NCBI RefSeq assembly: GCF_900302455.1
Contig: NZ_ONZG01000014.1
Coordinates: 62,001-126,000 of the forward strand
Origin: Falsiruegeria mediterranea M17
GTDB lineage: Bacteria > Pseudomonadota > Alphaproteobacteria > Rhodobacterales > Rhodobacteraceae
DNA length: 64,000 bases
Direction of reading: 5' to 3'
Shown one piece after another: positions 32,856-40,716 of this stretch; position 1 is the first letter of the stretch, and every line of letters begins with the position of its first letter. The translations under genes and the position numbers were made by a program. Under the pieces are notes generated by a model, which saw nothing but the letters and a program-made list of their open reading frames with translations, was not told the DNA's origin and made no database searches.

Positions 32856-34036
32856 TGGCTGCGCCGCGTGTCATAGGCTCGGACGCGGTCGAGGATGCCC
32901 GCCGTCGCGGCAGGATCGTATTCGAGGTCTTGCCCGGCGACATCGTAACCGCGCTTGCCCGCGAAACGGCGGAACGGGTTGGCATCGCTCTCGTTGACGG
33001 CCCGCTGGAACGTCCGCAGGCACCCCGCACGGACGGCGCGGTTTCGATGCGCCGGGTGTTGTATCGCCGATCGCCCAAATGGGTCGCGCCATCACGCGCG
33101 CCGCGCAAGGCACGCAGACTTGGCAAACTCGCCTTGGTTGGGGCAGGGGGCGTTGGCGGCAATGTCGCGCATCTGGCGGCGATGGCAGATATCGCTGATG
33201 AAATTGCGTTGATCGACATCACTCCGGGTCTAGCCGCTGCGACCGCACTGGACCTCAACCACACGTCTGGGATCACCGGCGCGCGCGCGCGATGTGTCGG
33301 GGGCGAGACGATGGAGCTGGTGGCCGGAGCCGAGGTGGTTGTCGTCACTGCCGGACGGGCTCGAAGACCGGGAATGACCCGCGCGGATCTGATCGACGTC
33401 AACGCGCGTGTCATTCGGCAGGCTGCCGAAGCGATCCGGTCTGATGCGCCAAATGCCATCGTGATCGTCGTCACCAATCCGCTGGATGAGATGACGGTTG
33501 AGATGCTGCGGGCAACTGGATTTCCTCGTGAGCAAGTTCTGGGCATGGCCGGAACGCTCGACAGCAGCCGGTTCCGCAATGCGCTTGCCATGGCCTCAGG
33601 CGTCACGCCGGCTGATGTCGAGGCGTTCACCCTTGGGAGCCATGGTGATGAGATGGCCCCGATCCCCAGCCGTGCGCGGATCAAGGGACGACCGCTGGAC
33701 GTGTTCCTGTCAGCGGATCAGATCGAGGCCTGCGTCAAAGACGTGATCACGGGCGGCGGTCAGGTGGTTGCGCTCAAGAAATCGGGCTCGGCAACCATCG
33801 CCCCGGCCCATGCATCGATCGAGTTGATCGATCACATCCGGGATGCCCGCACCGGCCCGGTTCCGGTGTCGATCATGTTGCAGGGTGAATACGGGATCGA
33901 TGGTGTTGTTCTGGGTGTGCCAGCCCATTTGGGGGCGGGCGGCCTGGTCGAGGTTGAAGAGCTGCGGTTGACCGAAACGGAGCAGGTGGCCTTGCAAGCC
34001 GCGGCCGAGGCGATCCGCGAAAGGCTGGGCCTGTGA
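32855..34036 (+). CDS. Malate/lactate dehydrogenase-like enzyme with EutQ-like N-terminal extension
   Basis: In this 393-residue protein, residues about 1-55 (VIGSDAVEDARRRGR, then DIVTALARETAERVGIAL) look like the short helix-strand segment found at the N-termini of EutQ and other BMC-associated proteins. The remainder is an LDH/MDH fold: LVGAGGVGGNVA, GRARRPGMTRADL, VTNPLDEMT, GMAGTLDSSRFR and GSHGDEM with the catalytic His. Arg residues at both substrate-loop positions favour a malate-type dicarboxylate or an atypical 2-hydroxy acid. It may recycle NAD(H) inside the shell in place of an alcohol dehydrogenase. The extension as an encapsulation tag is inference. Confidence 0.78.
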   Translation: MAAPRVIGSDAVEDARRRGRIVFEVLPGDIVTALARETAERVGIALVDGPLERPQAPRTDGAVSMRRVLYRRSPKWVAPSRAPRKARRLGKLALVGAGGVGGNVAHLAAMADIADEIALIDITPGLAAATALDLNHTSGITGARARCVGGETMELVAGAEVVVVTAGRARRPGMTRADLIDVNARVIRQAAEAIRSDAPNAIVIVVTNPLDEMTVEMLRATGFPREQVLGMAGTLDSSRFRNALAMASGVTPADVEAFTLGSHGDEMAPIPSRARIKGRPLDVFLSADQIEACVKDVITGGGQVVALKKSGSATIAPAHASIELIDHIRDARTGPVPVSIMLQGEYGIDGVVLGVPAHLGAGGLVEVEELRLTETEQVALQAAAEAIRERLGL

Positions 34037-34443
34037 CCCTGCGCAAATGGAAGTCTGGCGGGCGTTTCGAAGAGGTTGCTTCATACTCTCGCGCCAAACG
34101 CATCGGCCCCTTTGTTTGGATTGCCGGAACCACCGCAATTGAACCCTCTGGCCGGATCCACGCGCCGGGGGATGTTGGGGCACAGACCCGCTACATCCTA
34201 TCTCGCATCAATGAAGCACTAGGTGAGGTCGGCGCAGAAATGCGCCACGTGGGCCGCGTGCGGGCCTATCTGACTGATTTGTCCCAGGCCGGCGCTTTTG
34301 CGCAGGCGCACGGCGAGGTGTTCAAAGGGATCGATCCCGTGCTGACCGCAGTTCAAGCGGGCCTGACCCAGCCGGGTTTGGTGGTAGAAATCGATGTGGA
34401 CGCAGTAATCCACGACCAAAACGGCAAAATCAACGGTTTCTGA
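34033..34443 (+). CDS. RidA/YjgF family enamine/imine deaminase
   Basis: This 136-residue RidA-superfamily protein has RFEEVASYSRAKRIGPFVWIAGTTA, GDVGAQTRYILSRINEAL and a C-terminal GLVVEIDVDAVI. The Arg in the C-terminal region that contacts the substrate carboxylate in canonical RidA is not in its usual VE-E context, so it may be one of the Rid subfamilies with other substrates. GTG start at 34033 overlaps the upstream stop. It ends the BMC operon. In an amine-oxidising pathway it could remove reactive imines formed by the flavin oxidase or PLP enzymes. Confidence 0.82.
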   Translation: MTLRKWKSGGRFEEVASYSRAKRIGPFVWIAGTTAIEPSGRIHAPGDVGAQTRYILSRINEALGEVGAEMRHVGRVRAYLTDLSQAGAFAQAHGEVFKGIDPVLTAVQAGLTQPGLVVEIDVDAVIHDQNGKINGF

Positions 34444-34487
34444 ACATGAGTTTTCAAGAAAGGATTTGATCGAACCACCTTCTTGTG

Positions 34488-34505
34488 TACTGTATACAGA
34501 ATACA
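34488..34505. promoter_or_regulatory. Operator copy 4, upstream of the Liv-type transporter
   Basis: TGTATACAGAATACA (34491-34505) is identical to the core of copy 3. It lies 34 bp before livJ and after the RidA stop, so the transporter has its own promoter but shares control with the catabolic genes. Confidence 0.7.
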
Positions 34506-34539
34506 AGAAAGGCATAATGAGACACAGGGAGCTAATGTG

Positions 34540-35820
34540 ATGATCAAGACAACGCTACTCAGCGGGACATGCCTCGCGCTCATGGCCTCGGCGGCCGCAG
34601 CAGACATAAAGGTTGGATTTATTGGATCGCTATCTTCGGATACCGGCCTGTCGACCCTGCGCGGGGCAGAAATCGCGATCGAGGAACTCAACGCCAATGG
34701 CGGCGTGATGGGTGAACAGATTACGCTGGTTTCAGCCGACACCGGACAGGACCCGACCGAAGGCGTTCGCGCCTATGAATATCTTGCCGAAACCGAAGAG
34801 GTGGATTTCATCATCTCGGGCTCGATTGACGATGTGTCGTTGGGCTGGCTGCCTCGAATGCAGGAATATCAGATTCCGACGCTGGACACTTGGACATCTT
34901 ACATCGGCATCATCGACATGGTGATCGAAGATCCCGAAAGCATGGCGCCCTATTTCATGAACATCGCTTCGGACGAGGCGTTGGCCACGCTCTACATCAA
35001 CTTTGGCGCGGACGTTCTAAAGGGCAAAATGGGCTGGGATTCCGTGGTCATTCTGGCCGAAGACACCGCCTTTGGTGAAGCAATCACCGGTCTGGTGACC
35101 GAGGCCCTGGCACCTGTTGCCGGTATCGAAGTCAAGGAAATCATCACATACGACGTGGCGACCGTTGATTTCGCACCGATCTTCAGCCGGGCGCAGGACA
35201 CGGGGGCCGATTTCATCTATCAGGTCTCGTCAGTGAATTCGCAGGTGGTTTCATCGCAGTATGTGAAGCTGCAAGTGCCAATGGCGATGACGGGCGTGAA
35301 CGTATCCGCGCTTGGCATGGAATATTGGGAAGACACCGGCGGTGCCGGTGGGGGTATCTCGACCTTGTCGCCTGTCCCTTCGGTTGGCTTCCGTCTGGAT
35401 CCGGCCAGTCAGACCTTTGTCGATACTTATCAGGCCAAATATGACAGCCGCCCGCTGCTGCCCCACTTCAACGGTTTCAACGCCTATCACGGCCTGAAAC
35501 AGGCGATGGCGGCAGCCGAAGAGGCCGGTGGCTTTGACAATGTCAAAGGCTGGGCCGATGCGATGAAGAAGCAGGATCTGGTTTTGGAGTTGGATGGGCA
35601 ATTGTGGCTGCGCTACGCCTTCTGGGGCGATGACGAAGTTGAGCCCGTCACAGGCCGGACCTATCCGCACAACATCCGCTTTGACCTGTCCGAGCCGTTT
35701 GATGACGCGGCCCCGTCCATGGTTGTGGTCCAGTGGTACGAGGATGGCACCTCCGCTGTGGTCTACCCCGAGAAGTACGCCACGGGCGATTTCACGGTAC
35801 CCAGCTGGGTCAAGAAATAA
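34540..35820 (+). CDS. livJ: Periplasmic substrate-binding protein of a Liv/urea/amide-type ABC transporter
   Basis: This 426-residue type I periplasmic binding protein has a signal peptide MIKTTLLSGTCLALMASAAAA and a mature start DIKVGFIGSLSSDTGLSTLRGAEIAIEELN, typical of the AmiC/UrtA/LivJ branch. It is longer than LivJ of E. coli and nearer the urea/amide receptor size. The ATG at 34540 is chosen for GGGAGC upstream and the signal peptide. The ligand is unknown; its shared operator with the BMC genes suggests it brings in the amine or amide degraded by the island. A strong hairpin follows the stop. Confidence 0.85.
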   Translation: MIKTTLLSGTCLALMASAAAADIKVGFIGSLSSDTGLSTLRGAEIAIEELNANGGVMGEQITLVSADTGQDPTEGVRAYEYLAETEEVDFIISGSIDDVSLGWLPRMQEYQIPTLDTWTSYIGIIDMVIEDPESMAPYFMNIASDEALATLYINFGADVLKGKMGWDSVVILAEDTAFGEAITGLVTEALAPVAGIEVKEIITYDVATVDFAPIFSRAQDTGADFIYQVSSVNSQVVSSQYVKLQVPMAMTGVNVSALGMEYWEDTGGAGGGISTLSPVPSVGFRLDPASQTFVDTYQAKYDSRPLLPHFNGFNAYHGLKQAMAAAEEAGGFDNVKGWADAMKKQDLVLELDGQLWLRYAFWGDDEVEPVTGRTYPHNIRFDLSEPFDDAAPSMVVVQWYEDGTSAVVYPEKYATGDFTVPSWVKK

Positions 35821-35845
35821 TCCAGCCGCATCAATAGCTTGAACC

Positions 35846-35867
35846 GGGCGCGCTGTGACGCGCGCCC
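35846..35867 (+). other. GC-rich hairpin between livJ and livH
   Basis: GGGCGCGC (35846-35853) and GCGCGCCC (35860-35867) form a perfect 8-bp stem with a 6-base loop and no T tract. It probably protects or attenuates the message so that more binding protein than permease is made. Equivalent hairpins occur after tctC and nrtA. Confidence 0.6.
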
Positions 35868-35885
35868 GCAACAAGGAATCCCATC

Positions 35886-36737
35886 ATGTTGCAGATCTTG
35901 ATTCAGGGGCTTTTGCTCAGCGGTCTCTATGCGCTCATCGCAATGGGCTTTACGCTGATCTTCAGCATCGGACGGGTCCTGAACCTGGCCTATGGCGCAT
36001 ACCTTATGGTCGGCGGTTACATCTACTTCTGGGTGTCGCAAACGCTGGGGATGCCCAAGCTGATGGGGGTTGTCGTGGCCGCCGCTTTGGGCGTGGTGAT
36101 GGGCGTTTTGAAATACCGCCTGATCGTGAAGACGCTCAAAGGCGATCACGTAGCCGTCGAGATTTCAACTTTGATCCTGGCGGTTGTGATCCAGGCCGGC
36201 ATTGTTCTGGTCTTTGGCGACAGCAGCAAGATCCTGCTGCCGATCGTGCCGGGTGTGATAAACGTTGCCGGGGCATCGGTGACGTACAACATCCTAATTG
36301 CCACCATGATCAGCTGGGCCATCTTGCTGGGTCTATACGCCTTTGTGCGGCTGACGCACACCGGACGGGCCATGCAGGCGGTGTCGATGGACGCCAAAGG
36401 CGCTGCGATTTCCGGGATCGACCCGGATCGGATCAACCTGATCACCTGAGGTATCTCGGGGGCCTTGGGGGCGCTCGGCGGTGTGTTTTTCGCCAGCTAC
36501 ACGCAGCTGTCCCCATCCATGTGGGTGGCCCCTTTGATCATCTCGGTTGCCGTGGTGATCGTGGGTGGGATCGGATCGATCATCGGTACACTGGTGGTCG
36601 CTCATATCATCGGTTTTCTTGAGGTGATCGTGGTTGCAACGCTGGCCCCGGAATTGCGGGGGGTTTTTACCATGCTTCTGATCATCGGCGTGCTGGTGAC
36701 ACGACCCCAAGGCCTCTTTGGCCGCGAGGAGTTATAA
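35886..36737 (+). pseudogene. livH: Liv-type ABC permease LivH interrupted by an in-frame TGA
   Basis: This is a 283-codon frame for a branched-chain-type permease: N-terminal GLLLSGLYALIAMGFTLIFSIGRVLNLAYGA, later RLTHTGRAMQAVSMD and GISGALGALGGVFFASY, ending VTRPQGLFGREEL. A TGA at 36447-36449 interrupts the frame after INLIT, where relatives usually carry Trp (TW-ISGAL), so TGG to TGA is the likely change. The frame is otherwise intact and the flanking genes are undamaged, so this is a very recent mutation, a sequencing error, or readthrough. Termination here would remove the last third of the permease. Confidence 0.75.
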
Positions 36738-36738
36738 T

Positions 36739-37686
36739 ATGGGCCTGCGCTGGTTTCACTATGTTCTCTGGGGCGGTCTGATCGCGGGTATGTTCCTGCT
36801 GCCTCAAGTGGTGTCGAACGGCACCATGCGCACGATGATCTTCGCCAACTATCTGGCCATCTTTGCCATCAGCTGGGACGTTCTGTCTGGTCGCACGGGG
36901 TATGTCAGCTTTGGCCATCCGTTTCTGATCGGCATCGGCGCATACACAACGGCGATCCTGACCAAACGGTTCGATGTGCCGGTCGAAATCTCGATCCCGA
37001 TCGCAGTTGTTTGCACCATGATTGCGGGTCTTTTGGTGCTGTTGCCTGCGCTGCGCATTCGCGGCAGCTATTTCGCGCTTGTTACGCTGGCGTTCATGGA
37101 GCTGCTCTATCAACTGGTGCAGGTCATCCGCCCGGATCTGACCGGCGGCACGCGTGGAATGTCAGGTATCCAGACCCTGACCCGGGGGGCGTCAAATGGG
37201 TATTACCTGTCAACGGCCCTGATGCTGAGTGTTGCTGTCAGCATGTGGTTGCTGATGAAAACCCGACTGGGAACTGCATTGGCCGCCATCGGGATGAACG
37301 AAGAAAGCGTACGCGGCTCAGGGCTGAGCAGCACGCGGCTCAAGGCGTTTGCCTTTCTGACCAGTGCGTTCATCGCCGGGTTGGGTGGTGCGTTCTATGT
37401 TCATTACCTTGGCTCTCTGGCTCCACGGGCACTGTTCGACATCAATTTCCTGTTCACCATCATCGTTGCAGCCCTGTTGGGCGGTACGTCGACCATAGTT
37501 GGCCCGATGATCGGGGCCTTCTTCATGACGTTTCTTCTGGAATATCTGCGCCCGGTCCTGCCGGGGGCCGAGCGATACTTTGTCTACGGTGCGATTGCAC
37601 TGCTCCTATACATGTATCAACCCAAGGGCCTAGTCGAACTGGTCAGAACCGGCGTTCTCAGACTGCGAAAAGGGGGTGTGGCATGA
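36739..37686 (+). CDS. livM: Liv-type ABC transporter permease LivM
   Basis: This 315-residue polytopic permease has YLAIFAISWDVLSGRTGYVSFGHP, the segment RIRGSYFALVTLAFMELLYQL, and the EAA-like coupling region GMNEESVRGSGLSSTRLKAFAFLTSAFIAGLGGAFY. ATG at 36739 sits 1 bp after the livH stop. It forms the membrane channel with LivH, powered by LivG/LivF, importing whatever the 34540-35820 receptor binds. The stop overlaps livG by 4 bp. Confidence 0.92.
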   Translation: MGLRWFHYVLWGGLIAGMFLLPQVVSNGTMRTMIFANYLAIFAISWDVLSGRTGYVSFGHPFLIGIGAYTTAILTKRFDVPVEISIPIAVVCTMIAGLLVLLPALRIRGSYFALVTLAFMELLYQLVQVIRPDLTGGTRGMSGIQTLTRGASNGYYLSTALMLSVAVSMWLLMKTRLGTALAAIGMNEESVRGSGLSSTRLKAFAFLTSAFIAGLGGAFYVHYLGSLAPRALFDINFLFTIIVAALLGGTSTIVGPMIGAFFMTFLLEYLRPVLPGAERYFVYGAIALLLYMYQPKGLVELVRTGVLRLRKGGVA

Positions 37687-38414
37687 CTGTGGCGCTTGAA
37701 GTTTCTGGCCTGGTCAAACGGTTTGGCGGGCTGGTGGCCACAAATGATCTGTCCTTTTCCCTCAAAGAGGGCGAGTCGCTGGGACTGATTGGTCCCAACG
37801 GTGCCGGAAAGACCACTGTGTTCAGCCAGATCATGGGCGAGCTGCGTCAGAACAGCGGCACGATCAAACTGTTCGGACAAGAAATTTCGGCACAATCCAC
37901 ACCGCAGCGCATCCGCGCCGGTGTCAGCCGGACCTATCAGATCCCGCGGCCCTTTGGAGACATGAACGTGGCCGAGAACATCCGCGTGGGGCTGATGCCG
38001 GACAACATCTGGCGAATGATCGTCTCGCCCCCTGATACCGAACGGGAACGCGAACTAGCGCTGAGTGTCGGCTTTGCCGAGGCCGATCTAGAACGGCTCC
38101 CGTCTGAGTTGGCCATGGGTGATCTGCGTAAGCTTGAAATGGCGCGCACGATGGCCACCGCGCCGCGCGTGATGCTGCTGGATGAGGTGTTCGCCGGTCT
38201 GACGGTGGGGGAAATTGCACAGATTTCTGATCTCATTCAATCCATGCGCAAGGACGGCATGACTTTCCTCATTGTGAGCCACGATTTGCCTGCGCTCGAA
38301 CCGTTGATCGACCGAGCCATTGCCATAGAACGCGGCACCATGATTGCCGAGGGCACGTTCAGCGAGGTGATGAACGACAAGGCCGTGCAGGCGTCATACC
38401 CGGGGAGCGCCTGA
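37683..38414 (+). CDS. livG: Liv-type ABC transporter ATPase LivG
   Basis: This 243-residue ABC ATPase has Walker A LIGPNGAGKTT, Walker B VMLLDEVFAGL, and H-loop IVSHDL. The signature is degenerate (SELAMGDLRKLEMART instead of LSGGQ-), which is common in LivG proteins. A LivG-type RTYQIPRPFGDMNVAENI follows the Q-loop. The ATG at 37683 overlaps the livM stop, and the stop overlaps livF by 1 bp. Confidence 0.92.
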   Translation: MTVALEVSGLVKRFGGLVATNDLSFSLKEGESLGLIGPNGAGKTTVFSQIMGELRQNSGTIKLFGQEISAQSTPQRIRAGVSRTYQIPRPFGDMNVAENIRVGLMPDNIWRMIVSPPDTERERELALSVGFAEADLERLPSELAMGDLRKLEMARTMATAPRVMLLDEVFAGLTVGEIAQISDLIQSMRKDGMTFLIVSHDLPALEPLIDRAIAIERGTMIAEGTFSEVMNDKAVQASYPGSA

Positions 38415-39121
38415 TGTCTTTTCTTGAAATCGATAACCTGTCGGCCTTCTACGGCAAGGCTCAAGCACTCACCGATATCTCGATCACCGTCCAACCCGGT
38501 GAAATCGTTGCGGTGGTTGGTCCTAACGGGGCCGGCAAGTCGACATTGCTGGACAGCATCATGGGTTTGGTCAAGACCGAGGGCGACATTCGCTTGCGCG
38601 GCCACAGTCTGGTTGGCCGCAGCTCGTCAGAGATTGTGCGCAGCGGGGTAGGGTACGCGCCGGAACGGTTCAACCTGTTCCCCTACATGTCCGTGCGCGA
38701 CAACCTTATGGTCGGCGCCTTTACCGCACGCGAAGATATCCAGAGCAATCTGGATATCGTTCACAAGCTTTTCCCACGACTGAAAGAGCGTGAAGGACAG
38801 GAAACATCCACCCAGTCCGGAGGAGAGCGGCAGATGGTCTCTTTTGGGCGTGCCTTGATGACCAGCCCGGAATTGCTGTTGATCGACGAGCCGACAATCG
38901 GCCTGGCCCCAAAGATCTGTCTCGAAATCGCCGAGGTTATCCGCCAGCTGAATTCGGAATACGGCCTGACCGTCGTGATAACCGAACAAAACGCCAATTT
39001 TGCCTTGTCTCTGGCGAGCAGGATTTATGTGTTGGAGTCGGGCCGCATGCAGACATCGGGAACCGAGGCCGAACTGCGAAATGACAAGCGTTTGCTGGAC
39101 GCTTATTTTGGCGGTCATTGA
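38414..39121 (+). CDS. livF: Liv-type ABC transporter ATPase LivF
   Basis: This 235-residue ABC ATPase has Walker A VVGPNGAGKST, signature TQSGGERQMVSFGRAL, Walker B LLLIDEPTIGLAP and a Gln in TEQN, the LivF-type replacement of the usual switch His. It pairs with LivG on the cytoplasmic face. It is the last gene of the operon; the following 193 bp before the convergent glyA paralogue contain no recognisable gene. Confidence 0.93.
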   Translation: MSFLEIDNLSAFYGKAQALTDISITVQPGEIVAVVGPNGAGKSTLLDSIMGLVKTEGDIRLRGHSLVGRSSSEIVRSGVGYAPERFNLFPYMSVRDNLMVGAFTAREDIQSNLDIVHKLFPRLKEREGQETSTQSGGERQMVSFGRALMTSPELLLIDEPTIGLAPKICLEIAEVIRQLNSEYGLTVVITEQNANFALSLASRIYVLESGRMQTSGTEAELRNDKRLLDAYFGGH

Positions 39122-39314
39122 GCCAAGACTGCAGATCAACAAGCATCAGGTTCCATCTGACAATGACTCAGACGCGCCACTCCTGCTTTTGACCGGGCGC
39201 AGTACTTTGGAGAACTCTGTTTACCTGGAACGCCAATCAAGGGTGAAACACCTCGACCGGAAGACACCCGCCGAGGTGCAAAGAGAGAAGCAGCTCAACA
39301 ATCGCTCACGCTTA

Positions 39315-40577
39315 CTATGCATAAACCGGGAAGCTTCTACAAAGCTGCTCAACGCGCAATCTGCTTCTGACAATCGTTTCTTCTTGGTTTCCGGAAGCAT
39401 CGGTTTCGATCAAGTCCGCGATGGTCTCCCCCAAAGCTGCGAATTCGGCGGCTTTCATTCCCCGAGTTGTCGCGGCCGCTGTTCCCAATCGCAGTCCAAC
39501 CCATTCAGGTGGACGTGGACTGTCATTTGGAATGGCGTTCTTGTTGGCGGTTATGTTGGCGTGTTCCAAAATCAACTCGGCTTGTTTTCCGGTCAGCCCC
39601 TTGGTGCTTAGATCCAGCAGCACGATGTGCGTGTCCGTGCCACCGGACACGATCCGTATTCCGCGATTTCCAAGGGTTTCTGCTAGCACTTTAGCGTTGG
39701 CTTTGACTTGCGCTGCGTAGACCTTAAATTCATACGATTGCGCCTCACCTAAGCAGATGGCTTTGGCCGCCAGAACCTGCGTGTGCACAGAGCCCTGAAC
39801 ACCAGGAAAGACAGCGAATTGCAGGCGTTTGAACCAGTCTTCATTATTGGTCAAAATCAGTCCCCCACGAGGACCACGCAGGGTTTTGGTTGTCGTGCAG
39901 GTTACGATGTCGGCGTGGGGAAACGGGCTGTTGTGGACGCCCCCGGCGACCAGACCAGCGATATGGGCCATATCCACATGAAACTTGGCGCCAACCGATT
40001 TGGCGATCTGTCCCATCCGGGCAAAATCGATCTCACGCGGATAGGCTGACCCCCCTGCGATAATGAGCTTCGGCCTGATCTCTTTCGCTTGTCGTTGCAA
40101 GTCATCGTAGTTGATGACCTCGGTGTCTGGATCGACACCGTAATGATGTGCCTCAAACCATCGACCCGAAAGATTGGCCTTCAAACCATGGCTGAGATGC
40201 CCTCCAGCCGCCAAATCCAGGGAAAGTACCCTGTCACCCGGCTGTAGCAGCAAAAAGAACACAGCCAGATTGGCTTGGCTGCCCGAGTGCGGTTGCACAT
40301 TTGCATAGTCGCACCCAAACAACTGTTTGGCTCGATCTATCGCCGCCTGTTCGACGACATCGACAAACCTGCCGCCACCATGAAAACGGTTGCCTGGATA
40401 TCCTTCGAGCGTTTTGTTCGTCATTTCATGCCCCAAGGCATCAAGAACCGCGCGGCTGACGATGTTTTCAGAGGCGATCAGTTCGATTTGATCCTGTTGG
40501 CGTGCTTTTTCGCGGTGAAGGGCCTTTGCGATCAATGGATCCACATCGGCGACATGAGTGTGGAAATGTGCCGTCAT
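39315..40577 (-). CDS. glyA: Serine hydroxymethyltransferase paralogue
   Basis: This 420-residue fold-type I PLP enzyme has QIELIASENIVSRAVLDALG, LEGYPGNRFHGGG, VDMAHIAGLVAGG and the PLP-lysine block TKTLRGPRGG. It interconverts serine and glycine with tetrahydrofolate. The residue before the Schiff-base Lys is Thr (TTTKTLRG) rather than the His of the common THKTLRG. An extra C-terminal tail reads VRSRLRVEQLCRSFPVYA. These differences, and its isolation from other folate genes, suggest an accessory paralogue. It diverges from a LysR gene at 40717, the likely regulator. Confidence 0.85.
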   Translation of the reverse strand: MTAHFHTHVADVDPLIAKALHREKARQQDQIELIASENIVSRAVLDALGHEMTNKTLEGYPGNRFHGGGRFVDVVEQAAIDRAKQLFGCDYANVQPHSGSQANLAVFFLLLQPGDRVLSLDLAAGGHLSHGLKANLSGRWFEAHHYGVDPDTEVINYDDLQRQAKEIRPKLIIAGGSAYPREIDFARMGQIAKSVGAKFHVDMAHIAGLVAGGVHNSPFPHADIVTCTTTKTLRGPRGGLILTNNEDWFKRLQFAVFPGVQGSVHTQVLAAKAICLGEAQSYEFKVYAAQVKANAKVLAETLGNRGIRIVSGGTDTHIVLLDLSTKGLTGKQAELILEHANITANKNAIPNDSPRPPEWVGLRLGTAAATTRGMKAAEFAALGETIADLIETDASGNQEETIVRSRLRVEQLCRSFPVYA

Positions 40578-40716
40578 GACGATTGTCCTTTAGCTGACAT
40601 CATGGGGGACACTGCATGGTCTGCAGCAACTTTGCCCATTATCGGTCGAACACCGTAGACGGCACAAATCAGTATTGCTATTTTTTAACCGTAGAAAAAC
40701 TCAATCAAAGTAATCA

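Noticed and set aside
1-36737. Reassignment of TGA to tryptophan as an explanation for the interrupted frames
   Set aside because: Most genes in the window end with TGA at overlaps with the next start, so TGA is clearly a stop; the first interrupted gene also has a TAG.
36739-37686. Long alternative frames on both strands inside the Liv, Tct, hpa and nitrate genes
   Set aside because: They arise from high GC3 bias, lack recognisable motifs, and lie wholly within well-supported genes.
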